A stretch of 36,723 nucleotides of DNA from Setomelanomma holmii (Eukaryota; Ascomycota; Dothideomycetes; Pleosporales; Phaeosphaeriaceae), in assembly GCA_010015745.1 (NCBI GenBank), contig ML978351.1:1-36723 (forward strand), written 5' to 3'. A program made the position numbers and the translations under genes. This document shows, piece by piece, positions 19,249 through 30,940 of this stretch. Positions within the stretch are counted from its first letter, which is position 1. Every line of letters starts with the position of its first letter. Under the pieces are notes generated by a model. That model had not been told where the DNA came from. It saw only the letters and a list, made by a program, of their open reading frames with translations, and did no database searches.

Positions 19249-21250
19249 ATGGCACACCACAGTGACAGCTCGGGTAAGTGTTCTGCTAATCTGCGTGAGT
19301 CGAGCTGTAATTGACATTTTCGTAGACGTCTCCGAGCATTCGCCTGAGGTGAAGGCGAATGAGAACCGCGTCGAACATATCCACACGAATGAACGCGTCC
19401 CCGGCCACCAGAACTATTACGAGAAGAACGGTCTGAGAACCTATGGCGATGGCGAAGACCACGATGCCGAGCCACCGATGAATTTCAAGAGGATCATGGC
19501 CCTTGTCGCCATGGCTTTCTGTAGGCCATCTCCACCATCTCGACCAATTCATTTGGTCAAGCTCGCAAGACATGCAACTGACAATGCGCAGTGTGGACTG
19601 GCAGTCAAATCCCCGTCTACCTCTTCGGCGGCGTTCCACCATACATCTACGCCGACATTGGCGGTGCAGACCGATGGATCTGGTTCGTTCTTGCCAATCT
19701 TCTCTCTTTGGCTGCAGTCTGCCCTTTCGTTGGCTCCATTTCGGATATCGTAGGTCGTCGCTGGGTCGCCATGATTGGTGCCTGCTTCCTTATCTTGGGC
19801 ATGATCATCTGCTCCACGGCACACACCATGAACATCTTCGTCTGCGGCATGGTTTTCTCCGGCATCGGTGCCGGGATCAACGAGCTGACTGCCCTCGCCG
19901 TCACATCCGAGCTTGCGCCCACCAGCCAGCGTGGCAAGTATGTCGCCATCCTGGTCTTCACCATCATTCCCTTCTGTCCCTCGGTCCTCTGGGCGCAGCT
20001 CATCGCCTCGCACTCCAGCTGGCGATGGATCGGTTTGTGGTGCGGCATCTGGGCCTTCATCGGTCTCGTATTGACAGCCATCTTCTACCACCCACCTCCC
20101 CGCGTCAACAGCCAAGGCATGAGCCGTAAGCAAATCCTCGCCGAGATCGACTATGTTGGCGGATTCCTGTCCGTCAGCGGAATGCTCCTGTTCATGATGG
20201 GCATGCAATGGGGAGGCTATCAGTACCCGTGGCACAGTGCTCATGTGCTCGCACCTCTGATTCTGGGCGCGGCCCTGATCGTCGCATTTGTTCTTTGGGA
20301 GGCGTACGGAGCGAAGCATCCTATGTTTCCCAAGAGACTGCGTCAGGAACCCCGCATTCTCGGTCTTACGCTTGTCATTACCTTCATTTCGGGAGCCAAC
20401 TTTTTCTCGATTCTCATGTTCTGGCCCACTCAGGCTTTCAATGTTTACGGCCATGACCCCATTGGCGTCGGTATCCGCGGTATTCCGGTCGGTTTCTCAA
20501 TTCTTGCGGGTGCCTGCATTGTCTTGTGGCTGCTCTCGCTGCTTCGTGGCCACAACAAGGAGCTCTTGATCGCTTCTTCTATTCTCATGACTGCTGGTTG
20601 CGGATCGCTTGCGATTGGTCGTGTTGACAATCTGTATCAGCTATGGGGTCTGCTGGTCCTCGCTGGTCTCGGTATCGGCGGAATTGTTGTACCCGCTTCG
20701 ATTATATGTGAGTTTACGAGCCCTGCAAGTTCGTTAAAACATTCGCTAACAATTGTAGCAACCATCATTTGCCCCGACGACCTCATCGCAACAGTCGCAG
20801 CCCTCACGCTCGCCATACGCGTCATTGGTGGCTCCATCGGATACTGCGTCTACTACAACGTCTTCATATGTAAGCCTGAATCCAACCACATCTTTCACAT
20901 CACATGAAGCCTGACATTCCGCCACAGCCAAATTCGTCCCAGCAGCAACTCATTACATCGGTGGCGCCATGGTCACCAAGCTCAACATCACCTCCCCGAA
21001 GATCATCGAAGAAGCTATCGTCCTCACTGGCGCTTCGCTTCTCCCGCTCCTGGAAGAGCTGCCCGGTATCAAGGGTGTGCCCGGTGCATACGAGCTTGTG
21101 GTGTATGCCGGCCAGCTTGCGTACGCCGAGGCGTACAAGTGGGTGTACTATGTCAGTATTGCGTTTGGTGGCGTGAGTATCGTCGCGGCGTGCTTCTTAG
21201 GCGATATCTCAAAGTACATGGATGATCATGTTGCTGTGGTTATGCATTGA
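19249..21250 (+). CDS. TRI12-type major facilitator (DHA2) efflux pump
   Basis: A plasma-membrane proton antiporter of the fungal trichothecene-efflux/siderophore-type MFS group, probably with 14 helices. Exons are 19249-19273, 19326-19520, 19592-20707, 20759-20869 and 20928-21250; introns are 52, 71, 51 and 58 bp, all GT-AG, one with a CTAAC branch site. The product is 589 aa, usual for the family. A charged N-terminus of about 65 residues leads to WTGSQIPVYLFGG. MFS motif A is GSISDIVGRRW (G121 to R130). GIGAGINELTALA, ISGANFFSILMFWPTQAF and GGSIGYCVYYNVFI are family hallmarks. The end DISKYMDDHVAVVM is intact. The substrate cannot be told from sequence; toxin, terpenoid or siderophore export are all known in the family. 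Confidence 0.92.
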
Positions 21251-22423
21251 GTGGTAATCTTAGGGACATTGATAAGCCAAATGAAAGCCGAGGTACGATA
21301 CTGATATAGAACTCAATGTAATATATGAGCTGATTGCTGCTATCCTTGTTCGTGACGCGCTGAAGCCATGACGGCATTGTGTCCCATTCGCCGCGTTTTC
21401 CAGGAAGGTCTTCCTAGAATCCAAGCATCGAATCGGTGATGCGCAAGTATAGATCGTGTAGCGATTAGGGCGCTGGATGTTGTGTCGCATAACGGAGGTG
21501 TGGTGTCGTTCACGAAGGAAGGAGCGACAGCTTCACGGTGAGGCAGGAACAATACAGCGCGTAGTTTCAGCAACCGTGGGAGCCGCGACTCACGCTCACC
21601 AAACACCAATTGGCAACAACCCAATGGCATGACGCAAGAATTACTCACAACAATGGACTTCACATAGGATTGCTAAATAAACCACCCCAATCCTTGCGAC
21701 AATGACAAAACACCTCACTTCCCCAGCATGCGCGACTTTGGCCGGAACCCTCGGCTCGTCGCTACACATCCGCCTCACGCGTTGCTGCCTGGCAAACACG
21801 AACGTTAGCACTCATCAACACGGCAATTGAATCCATCCCTCTCGCTAAACTCTTCCGCACCTACGGAGAGCCCCAGTTTTTGCGCAAGCGCGGAGGTACC
21901 TGAACCTGAGGTTGGGTTGAGTTTGGACCCCCGAGGCTCGAGGGCTGTGCTGGGCGCCGAGGACGGCGGGGCGGCGTGGGTACAAAACAGCCTAATTGCC
22001 CTCATGCAGGGAATTGGAGGATGCGCGTGAAATCCCATTTCTTTGCACGACACGAGAAGAGCTTGGAAGACACGAAGGCGACGCGATCACAGGCCAGGAT
22101 TACACGGGACGCGACATTGCCGAGACTGCAGCATTACATGTGAAAGAGCTTGGGACAAACGAGGCGTACCACGATCCATGGCCGGCAACAGATAGGGCTT
22201 TCCAGGATCAGCGACCAGGAAGAACGAGCACACAACGATGTCACGACAACGCATATGGTGCGGTGAAAAATGGATTGAACAAGTTTTGATTACTACTTCA
22301 CGGGACGCGGTCCCATCGCACGCTGTGTGAAAGTGAGTGCTACGCAGCACATGGTATCATAGCTCCAAAACATCACTTCGACAACACCCTACTATGCACC
22401 ACACCAACCCGACACAAGTAGAT
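21251..22423. other. Intergenic between converging transporter genes
   Basis: About 1.2 kb between the pump 3' end and the PTR2 3' end. No ORF with a recognisable family is present, and I see no repeat of note. Confidence 0.4.
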
Positions 22424-24426
22424 TTAGATCTTCTCGTTAACGGGAGCAGCACCGAGAGATGCACGTCGCTCGTTAGCGACGCTGACACGCCTCTCAATGT
22501 CCTCAGCCTGCGCCGCAGTACCGACGTGACCGGTGGGCAACATATTGAGCTGATCTTCAGCCTTGTCCATGCGGCGGTACGCAAAGTGGAACGCAATACC
22601 GGTGACGAAAGAAATGATGGCAACAGCGCCGTAGTTCCAGACTAGATGGGGATCGCTGGTCAGAGGAGTGAAAGCCTGAGCAAGCGCGGCCGAGAAAGCA
22701 GTGGTGAAGAGCTGGACAGACTGGACGAGCGAACGCATGTTTTTGGGCGCCTTGGTAAAAGCATACTCAAGAGTCGTGACGGACGCGAAGATCTCGGAAG
22801 TGGCGATGAGCACGTAAACACCGGTGACTGCCCAGACGCTGATGTTCGACTTGTAGTCGGGATCGTGGGTCTCGTAGTAGCCGGAGGTACGGTAAATGTA
22901 GTACTGGAGAACGGCAGCCCAGACCATTGCGAAGGAACCGAGGATGAAACCAGCGGTAATCTTCTTGATGGGAGTGAAGCGGATGCCCCTCTTGCGGAGG
23001 AAGGGGTAGACGAGGGTATCCATGATTGGCACAATGATGATGATGGAAATGGGGTCCAAGTTGGAAAGAATGTCGTTGGGCACACCACCGAGATGCATGG
23101 TTGCGCACATGGCAGTCAAGTTGGAGTCCATCTGACGGTAAGCCAGCCAGAAAATGGGCACCCAGAAGAAGACGGAGCAAGCACCGAATCCACGAGCGAC
23201 CTCATCAACCCAAGCGTCGTCAAAGGTGTACCAGGAAGGCTTCGAGGCTCCAAGAGCAGACGGCTTGACGGCGTTCCACATGTTGCCGTCGTTCCAGGTC
23301 CTCCAGGTCTTGAGTGGGTTAATGCTGATGCCGCGGCCGAGAGCCTTGAAGAACAACCTGAAAGCTGGTCCCATGACGTTGCCGGACGGAGGCTTCAGGA
23401 TGTAGAACTTCTTGCAGAAGAAGAGCACTGGCAAACAGACGATGAACATGACCGTGGGGATGAGGTAAGCGAGGTAAAAGCCGACGTAACGCTCAGCGTA
23501 GACCATGGAAATCTGGCCGACAAGAGCACCGATGTTGATGAAGAGGTAGAAGTAGTTGTAAATCCTGGTCACGGTGACAGCAGGGTCGACAATGACGCGC
23601 TCGCCCTTCTGCTCCTCAACGCGCATGGTCTCCTGAGGGACCTGCTCGGCGATGAGGGGCGAAATGTTGGGCTTGAAGGTACCAGTTCCGAGACCCATGA
23701 TCAGGATACCCAGGACGAAGACACCAAGAGCAGTATCAGGCTTGTCGAGAACCGAAGGCGCAGACGAAGCAACGAGGATGATGTGACCGATTTCAGCGAC
23801 GATGACCGAGTAGACGATGGTCTTGAAGCGACCGAGGTAGGTGTCCGCAATCCACGCTCCGAGAAGTGGGCAGCAGTAGACCCAGAAGGCGTTGAAGGTA
23901 GTCAGGGAGAATGCAACCTGCTTGCCCATTCCGAGAGCACCGGGAACGGCTTCATCGGAGTTGGGGTGGAGAGCTGCTCCTGTGAGCGTGGGGCGCTTCT
24001 TCGAGATGAAGTTGGAGTACACGGCAATGGTACCGTAGTACGACATGCGCTCTACTAACTCGACGAACGCGATGGTGTAGATTCTCCATGGAATTGCAGC
24101 AGGGACGCGACGGAGCGTGGTGAGCTCCTCAGCGGTGGGGAAATCTTCGGCGACATGCTCGTGGCCGTCGGTGTAGCTATCCTGGAGTCCAGCCTTGCCC
24201 TCCGAGATGAGGTAAGCGGGCGGGCCAGTCTGGTGGAACGCCGGGTTCTTGCGCTCAGGGTCACCAGAGCGGTCGATGAAAGCCGGGTCAAGGCCCGTCA
24301 CGGCCTTTGAAGCGCGTCAGCACTCAATCGCCAGCAGAGTCTTGCGTACCTGGCGGGCGCGCCCGCAGTGGAGAGGTGAAGAGGTGGACGATTACTTACA
24401 ACTTCGTCGCTGTCTCCGATAGGCAT
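22424..24426 (-). CDS. PTR2-family proton/oligopeptide transporter
   Basis: Imports di- and tripeptides with protons at the plasma membrane (POT/PTR family). Exon 1, 24426-24400, encodes MPIGDSDEV; a 95-bp intron (24399-24305, GTAAGT to AAAG) follows; exon 2, 24304-22424, encodes the rest, 635 aa in all. Signatures: ExxER in VELVERMSYYG on the first helix, GAWIADTYLGRFKTI (PTR signature 1) and FYLFINIGALVGQIS (signature 2), with a large loop between helices 6 and 7 (WRTWNDGNMWNAVKP). About 12 helices are expected. The C-terminal tail is charged. A 470-codon antisense ORF over the same bases is a shadow. The gene is intact; fungi often have several PTR2 paralogs, so I give no symbol. Confidence 0.92.
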
Positions 24427-25968
24427 GGTGGGCGCACTCTTGGAGAAGGGTCTCTCAACGGGGTGGAGTTGAATGGGGGTCGTGACGAGGGAAAGAGCAG
24501 ACTCATACCGGCGGCAGAAAGCCAGGGCGAAGGTGCATTAATAGCGGTCGTGATTGATTGCTTGGATGGCAGCTTGGGTAGCACGCCAGGATGGGGTCGT
24601 GTGTGGTGCTCGTAGAGGCCGGGCCCGCGGCAATATGAAAGAGGAAGGAGCTCGTAATTATTGCAGATAACCGCCATTCACTCGCAGCAACACGACATGG
24701 CAGCATCAGCATTTTGCCCTCTGGCGCGACTCTATCCCCCAATCTCTGTGGCGCCTTGTCCCAAAGCGCAGTTGCCCGCCGAGATGCAATGTCGCAAGAC
24801 AAGCCTCGACAAGTCGCTAACCAAGCGGACCTCAAGCAGCGACTGGTGGCGAGGCGGCAAAGCTTAGGCCCCGGCCTTGGCGGGCGATCGCGTGCACGCT
24901 CATTCGGCGCCACCAACGCTGTCTGTCCTCTCCTGCCTGATTAGGTGCTACCAAGTATTCACCATCGAGATAACGCGACAAATAACACTCCTTAGCTTTG
25001 GAGCGCAACACCAGTCTCACCAGTCTCTGCGCAGCGGGGCGTTCGAGACGCCCGCTAGAATGGGCACGAAGGAACCCTCCGCTGCTGCACGCGGCCGCCC
25101 ATTGGCCGGAGACAGCTAGCCTAGGAACTGCGCGACTGGGAAAGATTTCGACGGTGCGCTGGGGCCAATGGAAGGAGCTAGGACTCGGTCGGCATACGCG
25201 ACCGCTGACCTGGAATGGGGAGGTCGACGTCCGCAACATAGATAAACTCGGCTACCGGCGGGGCTCAGGGTCGCGCCTGCTCAGGGTCGCGCCTGCCCAA
25301 TGTCATTCTTGTTGGATTGCGCCGGAACGTGCGCCGTATGCTCCTTCTGCTTCCTCTTATCGCGCGACTGCCATGTGCTCGATCGAGCCGAGGTGTGGTC
25401 TGTGGTGGGGCAGGCGACCCGGGGTAATCAACCTGCAGCCAGCATTATCGCTGGTCTGCGGTGCTTCGATCTGACCCACCACGTTCTAGAATGCCCAGCT
25501 CTCTTCCACTGATCTTTGCTAGATGTCACTTACGGCGCGGACACACTCGCAATTGGCGACAGTCCCAAATTGAATGTCGCGTTAACTTAGTACACAATAA
25601 CGCATATCTTAGAAACGCAGCGCTGTGCAGCACCAACAGGAGCTTGTCCATGCCTGGTCACATGTGGCACGCCTTGGGTTGCTTGGACAGAACAGGAAGC
25701 TTGTAGTTCCGCACTCTTGGCAGCAATTTTCCTCCATTCCTCTCCTCGCTTGGCCCTGCCTCTGTGGATGATCACTCGTAACAGGTGCGGCGACGAACCT
25801 TTTCGTCTCGTCACTGTCACATCATTGCTCTTCGCGTGTACCTTCGCATTGCGACTGACGACACAGCTGAAAAGGCAAGTTTTCCTCCAAGAGCAGGATC
25901 AACCAACGTTGAGATAGAGGGTTGCAGCGGTGGCGTGTGGCTGCAGCCATGGTCCGCTTCGGATTGAA
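24427..25968. other. Intergenic region, PTR2 promoter side
   Basis: About 1.5 kb between the PTR2 start and the end of the FAD-oxidase gene, both minus strand. It is GC-rich in 24600-25500, which produces long chance ORFs (for example 24998-25474) with no domain. A perfect 16-bp tandem duplication GCTCAGGGTCGCGCCT lies at 25263-25294. Nothing else can be supported. Confidence 0.4.
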
Positions 25969-27642
25969 TTACCGGCCGCCATCACAAAGCCCAAGCTTGA
26001 ATCCTCCTGCACAACCCCTCTGAAACAGCCCTTCGGGATCGTACTTGCGACTGACCTCCCTCATGAATTCCAAATTGGCCTTGCCATATCCGTCGAACGG
26101 CCTCTGCCAGCTATCGCAGTAGTTGAGGTAGCGATAGCGATGGGCCGTTCCATGTTCCGTGGCGAAAGCGTCAATCTGCTCAATGGCTGCACGCGTGATG
26201 CCCTGCACTATCTCGTCATCCTTCGATAACGCCCAGTTCACTGTAAAGCTGACATTGACAAGCGGCTCGTCTGTGCAAGTGTCAAGCCCAAGCACGTTGG
26301 GATCGCCCTTGCGCGCCCAATCCGGCAGCATGGGCTGCAGGACCAGAGTCCATGACATGTTCTTGATGTTGCGCTTCCTAATCCTGGCAATTGCATCGCA
26401 ATACGCCTGGTGCGTTGCTTCGAGCGTGGCTTGATCGTTCTTGATGGTCGTGGTTGCGAATTCCTGTCGCCGCCCTGGGGGATTAAGAACGCTCAATTCG
26501 TTGGTTGCGGCAGGGAGGCTCTTGACGCTGCAGGTACTCCAAAGGCGCCAGAGCTTGGAGAACCCAGAGCTCTGCCAGCATGCCGGCCACTTGGTGCCGC
26601 TTTGCGGGGTTCTGGTGTGCGTGAGAGCCACGGCAATGGCCTGGACACCCAGGGCCTGCAAGTAGGTAAAGCAGGCTAAAGGACCCGCAGCATGTTCATC
26701 GTAGACCTTGCCTTCGTCGTTCGAGATGACTCGATCCAGGAACTCACGGAACGATGTCAACACCTTGAGAGCTTGCGAAGGGAGCAAGTACAAGAACCCG
26801 CTCCAGATGTCTCCTGCAGGAAAGCTGCGGGCCGTGAAGCGCGTTACGATGCCGAAATTGTTCGATCCACCTTTGAGTGCGCGCCACAGGTCAGGGTTCG
26901 AAGCTTCCGATGCCTTCACTATTGAGCCGTCTGCCAGCACGATCTCATACTCGGTGATATTGGAGCACACAATACCGAAGCGCGGCGAGAAGAACGACAA
27001 CCCGCCGCCGAGCGTCAAGCCTCCTACACCCACTTGCGAATTTCTCCCTCCAGCAACGGCGAGACTTTTTGCTTGAAGAGCATTGTACACCTGCACCCAC
27101 TTGCAACCAGCACCGATAGCCACACTCTTTCCGTCGGCGGCAGGTGTGACTTCGTCAAAGAGACTCAGGTCGATGACAGCGCCGCCTTGGATGCTCGAAG
27201 CTCCCGCGACTGGAGAGTGCCCGCCACTTCTCACGGCGAAGAGACCATCTGGATGTTTGCCCAGACTTCCATCTACTCTCATACGCTCATCGTATTCGCT
27301 CTTCAGGATCCTGATCGCTTGTGACAATTCTTGCGCGTTGCGGGGTTGAACGACACAGCCTGGTGGCACCTCACACGCTTGCTGCGCCCAATACGCATCC
27401 ATCGACTTTTTGAACGAGTTCGAATTTGCGGGTATTATGATGCTGTCCGGCAACACGGCCATCAGGTTCTTTCGCAAGCGAAGTGCTGATTCTGACAAGC
27501 TTGCATCGAGGTTCAGGTGATTTGGTTTCTCTGCTTCGGCATCGCGGCGCGTCTTTGATGATCTGACTTGTAGGCGATATGCAATGAAGATTGAGGTGAC
27601 CAGAACGACAGCTGCTGACGTTAATAGCATCGTTGAAGTCAT
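25969..27642 (-). CDS. BBE-type FAD-linked oxidase
   Basis: A berberine-bridge-enzyme-like flavoprotein of 557 aa, intronless. These oxidases oxidise alcohols, sugars or secondary metabolites and pass electrons to oxygen. ATG 27642 starts MTSTMLLTSAAVVLVTSIFIAYRLQ, a signal peptide or membrane anchor, so secretory-pathway location is likely. The FAD-binding domain has FAVRSGGHSPVAGASS, where H142 is the expected covalent flavin link, and QVGVGGLTLGGGLSFFSPRFG. The cysteine that gives a second flavin bond in bicovalent members is not at its usual site (GGRNSQVGVGG). The C-terminal BBE domain shows YRYLNYCDSW, YGKANLEFM and KYDPEGLFQR. It sits 366 bp downstream of the P450 on the same strand. 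Substrate unknown. Confidence 0.9.
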   Translation of the reverse strand: MTSTMLLTSAAVVLVTSIFIAYRLQVRSSKTRRDAEAEKPNHLNLDASLSESALRLRKNLMAVLPDSIIIPANSNSFKKSMDAYWAQQACEVPPGCVVQPRNAQELSQAIRILKSEYDERMRVDGSLGKHPDGLFAVRSGGHSPVAGASSIQGGAVIDLSLFDEVTPAADGKSVAIGAGCKWVQVYNALQAKSLAVAGGRNSQVGVGGLTLGGGLSFFSPRFGIVCSNITEYEIVLADGSIVKASEASNPDLWRALKGGSNNFGIVTRFTARSFPAGDIWSGFLYLLPSQALKVLTSFREFLDRVISNDEGKVYDEHAAGPLACFTYLQALGVQAIAVALTHTRTPQSGTKWPACWQSSGFSKLWRLWSTCSVKSLPAATNELSVLNPPGRRQEFATTTIKNDQATLEATHQAYCDAIARIRKRNIKNMSWTLVLQPMLPDWARKGDPNVLGLDTCTDEPLVNVSFTVNWALSKDDEIVQGITRAAIEQIDAFATEHGTAHRYRYLNYCDSWQRPFDGYGKANLEFMREVSRKYDPEGLFQRGCAGGFKLGLCDGGR

Positions 27643-28008
27643 TGTGGTGAGGTTGAGGATAACCGTGAAAGGGCTGCGGCGCGATATTAAGTATTCAGGC
27701 AAGGGCAGCCGGCACCACTTGCCGCAGATCACGAACCCCGAAATGCATGCAGATCAGAATCCACTGTCCCGGATTCACCTAGGTTGTTGAGCTCTTAACA
27801 AGTTGCGAAGCTGGTGGCGTAGTGTTGCGGTTTCACGACACCAACGAGGTGTAAGCAGGATGACATAATCACATCCAGAAAAGGCAATGGTGATTCAACA
27901 TTTCAGAATTCTCGCAACATGACAACTATAAAACTATCCTTGGGTATCTAGCAATGCATCACACCGACTCTACCTTGTCCAAACAATCGTCAAGACTTCA
28001 TGACCACC
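27643..28008. other. Short intergenic region between P450 and FAD oxidase
   Basis: 366 bp carrying the P450 3' end and the FAD-oxidase promoter. On the minus strand TACTTAATATCG (about 27690) lies roughly 45 bp before ATG 27642 and could serve as a TATA-like element. Confidence 0.35.
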
Positions 28009-29737
28009 TCACGCGTCTGCCTTCACCGCCCTCTTTCTCACGAGCAACGTCATGAAAGGACTCGGCAGCCGTACTTTTCCGAATGTCAAACACGGCGCCG
28101 CCTTCTCATCCTTCAATTTGAATTCGTAGCTCAACAGCAGATGTGAAAAGATCATCTTCATCACCACCGAGACGTAGAAACGCGCCGGGCAAGCGTGTCG
28201 TATCGAACCCCAGAACGGATACTCGTAGCTCGGATGCGTCCATCGCGATTCCGAAGACTGGTTCTCATCGACGAAACGGAAGCCTTCGAACCTTCTGCCA
28301 TTCGACCAGATCTTCTCGTCACGCATCAGCGAGATTTGTGGAATGGCAAGCCAGTTGCCAGAAGGAATGTGCGCGCCTTCTGCAGTCGTGTACGGTGTCA
28401 TGACGGTGCGTGGCGCGCTCAAGATCGGACCCGGGCTTAGTCTCGAGGTCTCCTTGATGAAGCTGTCGAGATAAGGCATGTCCTCGTTCTTTGCGCTGAA
28501 GCTCGAGCTTTCGAACTCTCTGGCTTCTTTGCGCAACTTCTCTGTGTACTCGGTGTGCATGCAGAGTCGGTAGATGACGAATTGAGCGATCATAGGAACT
28601 TGGAATGCGCTTGCAAATAGCAGACCCAGTGTTATCCGAGCAACCGCGGCAACGTCGCGAAATTTAGTCATTTCCGCAACCCAGTGCGTAATGTGCATCT
28701 TGTCTGTCGCAGTCCCAGCCATGGAGCTTCCGGTCATGCGAAGGATGAGATTGTAGACGACTTGCCGGGTGATACCGAAACCCATGGCGATGGGGCTGAT
28801 CAAAGGCATGGTGAACGCTGGCATGAGGTTGACAATTGGAAACGCCTTTGCGCAGCTCCAGAAGAATGCCATCACATCGTCGTACACCTTGATCTTCTCG
28901 GCTTGCTCCTCTCCCAAGAACGCTAGCAGATTCACACGGGTGAATATGCGCAGAAGACTTGGCATCATCAAAATTTCGCTCCAGCCCTCTTCGTTGGTTT
29001 TGCTCTCCTCGACTTCTTTGGTCACAGCATCTGCGATCGACCTGCGGAACGCACCGCTCAAGGCTGGAATGTTCGCTCGCAACTTGTTCTTCAAAACACC
29101 AACCATGACACGAAAGCCTTCGGATTTGGGACCCTTATGATCAGGTGCAACTTGCAAGTGGCCAAGGATGGGACCTGTGAATGCGAGTTCGTGCAATGCT
29201 TGCTCCATGGACAATACAGTTTCTGGCTCCGATTCAAGCTTTTTCAGCTGGGCTCGATCGCTGACATAGATGATCCATCGATCCGTCATGGGAATGGCGA
29301 AGGGTTGACCGCCTGCCTCATCATATGATCTTTGGAGCATATTCTCCGAGTCGAAGACCATGCGAAGAGCTGTGAGGTAGCGACCAAGAACAGTGGGATG
29401 CGCAGCAATCTTGACGCCAATCTACTTGCGTCAGCTTTCCTCAACCAACGATCACAAACTTGAGACTACTCACTGGTGCCTTCCACCAAAAGGTGTACAG
29501 AATGTATGTGGTTTGCCATGCTAACACAGCGTAGACTAGATACATCCATTGCCATGACCAGGTGGACAAAATTGTTCCTTGTGTCAAATGCTTGTTCGAA
29601 GGAAGTACAAGTGGCGCAATAGCGATTATCTTGTCATTCGATGCATGGGCACGCAGTGTTGGCGCTTGCACCATCGCGCACATCGTCGTCGAAGCCATGT
29701 ACGCCATGAGAGGCGAGCTAGTGTTCAAGGACGCCAT
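28009..29737 (-). CDS. Cytochrome P450 with unusual heme-loop and I-helix motifs
   Basis: A microsomal P450 monooxygenase of 558 aa. Exon 1, 29737-29474, holds an N-terminal helix (MYLVYAVLAWQTTYILYTF); a 52-bp intron (29473-29422, GTGAGT to GTAG) joins it in frame to exon 2, 29421-28009. WKAP and IGVKIAAHPTVLGRYL meet at the junction. ExxR is KETSR (E412, R415) and the PERF-like motif is RFEGFRF. The heme loop is FWGSIRHACPARFYV with C499; the usual FxxGxRxCxG reads W-G-S-I-R-H-A-C-P-A, so the Phe and final Gly differ. The I-helix has FASAFQVPM in place of AGxDTT/S, so the usual acid-alcohol pair is absent. Such variants occur among fungal biosynthetic P450s. The reading frame is intact. It probably works with the neighbouring FAD oxidase. 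Confidence 0.9.
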
Positions 29738-30940
29738 GAGGTATGTGCGTCTGCTGTCGGTGTTCAGGCGTCCTCGGAGAAAAAGCAGTAGGATCTGAAG
29801 TTGAAGGATGATGGTCACTTAGCGACCGTTATATGTCCAAGTTGCTGAGCATGGACGACGGGCCGCCTCCTTCGAAGCAAGACATGCCTGGGGCGAAAAG
29901 CCTCCATGATTAACTACTCATATCACGGTGTATCCCGATGAGCCGTCTTGCTCAAAGCTAAATTAGACAAATGGGCCGACACACTTGGGAATATGAGGCC
30001 TACTTTGTCAGTATCGTCCGCACGTAGCTGAATAGTAGGCTCGGAGATTTTGATCCTAGACGAAACGGCGGTGCAGATCCACCATTGCGCACAAGCAGGT
30101 CCATTTCTTTCGGAAACCGAAGACTATGAGATCATCAGCATGCTTAGCTTTATCAAGTGCCGTGAGCCCGCAAGGGAAGGGCAGTTGACACTTGAAACTG
30201 GAGACAGGCTGTGCCTGGCAGATGCACCAATCAATGAGTGCGAGACGCATCCAAGCCTTTCCGCTCACGGCGCCTCCCCTCACATGGCGCGAAACCACCC
30301 ACGGCGGTTGACCCGACACTCACGATCTCCACTCTCGGTCCCCGAAAGCTGATGATCGCACAGCCGGTAAGAACTCTGTGGGGGCGCTGCGTGTGATTTG
30401 ACGGCTATTGTAACGTGCGTCGTTCGTGGTATTAACTAGTTGCTGAAAATACTCCGTGAGGTAAGACGGTAGACGAAACGAACGTAGCGCCGGGGATCAA
30501 GCAGCCAATCAATACATCCAGCGAGCGGGGCTGACTACCACGCTATCGAACACAATCTCCCAAATTACTCTCTCCTTGCAGCTGCCAGCCCCGAGAAACA
30601 AGGACATATAATCTAATCTGACGATGATCAATCTGCTTGTATTCCATGGACCCGCCCCTTGAAGCAAGATCTGCCTTGCCATCCGCCGAACAAGTGGAAA
30701 CACACGTGTACACCATATTTCAACCCCGGAACTAGCATGCTCATTGCATGCATCTTGACTGGGTGTAACCGGGATAGCGGGGAGACCCACATGTCATCTC
30801 GTTCCGTCCAGCTGGACATCCGTGCTATATGACCGCGCGTTGGACCCGACTGTCAGCGTTCCTTCAGCGTCGACATAGCTCCAATCTTTCTCATCCAGCA
30901 GCGTACTGGATTTGTCTCATTCCATACGACCACAGTCAAG
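29738..30940. other. Divergent promoter region
   Basis: About 1.2 kb between the minus-strand P450 and the plus-strand membrane protein, so it should carry both promoters. No ORF beyond about 100 codons and no recognised domain. I see no palindromic zinc-cluster site that I can support. Confidence 0.4.

Noticed and set aside
19549..20454. 301-codon minus-strand ORF
   Set aside because: Antisense to exon 3 of the TRI12-type pump, low-complexity acidic composition, no motif.
22646..24058. 470-codon plus-strand ORF
   Set aside because: It lies entirely antisense to the PTR2 gene, its composition is rich in Asp/Glu/Gly as expected from reversed helix codons, and it has no domain; a shadow of strong codon bias.
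24998..25474. 158-codon ORF in a GC-rich intergenic region
   Set aside because: No ATG in good context, no domain, and other frames are equally open; a chance effect of high GC.
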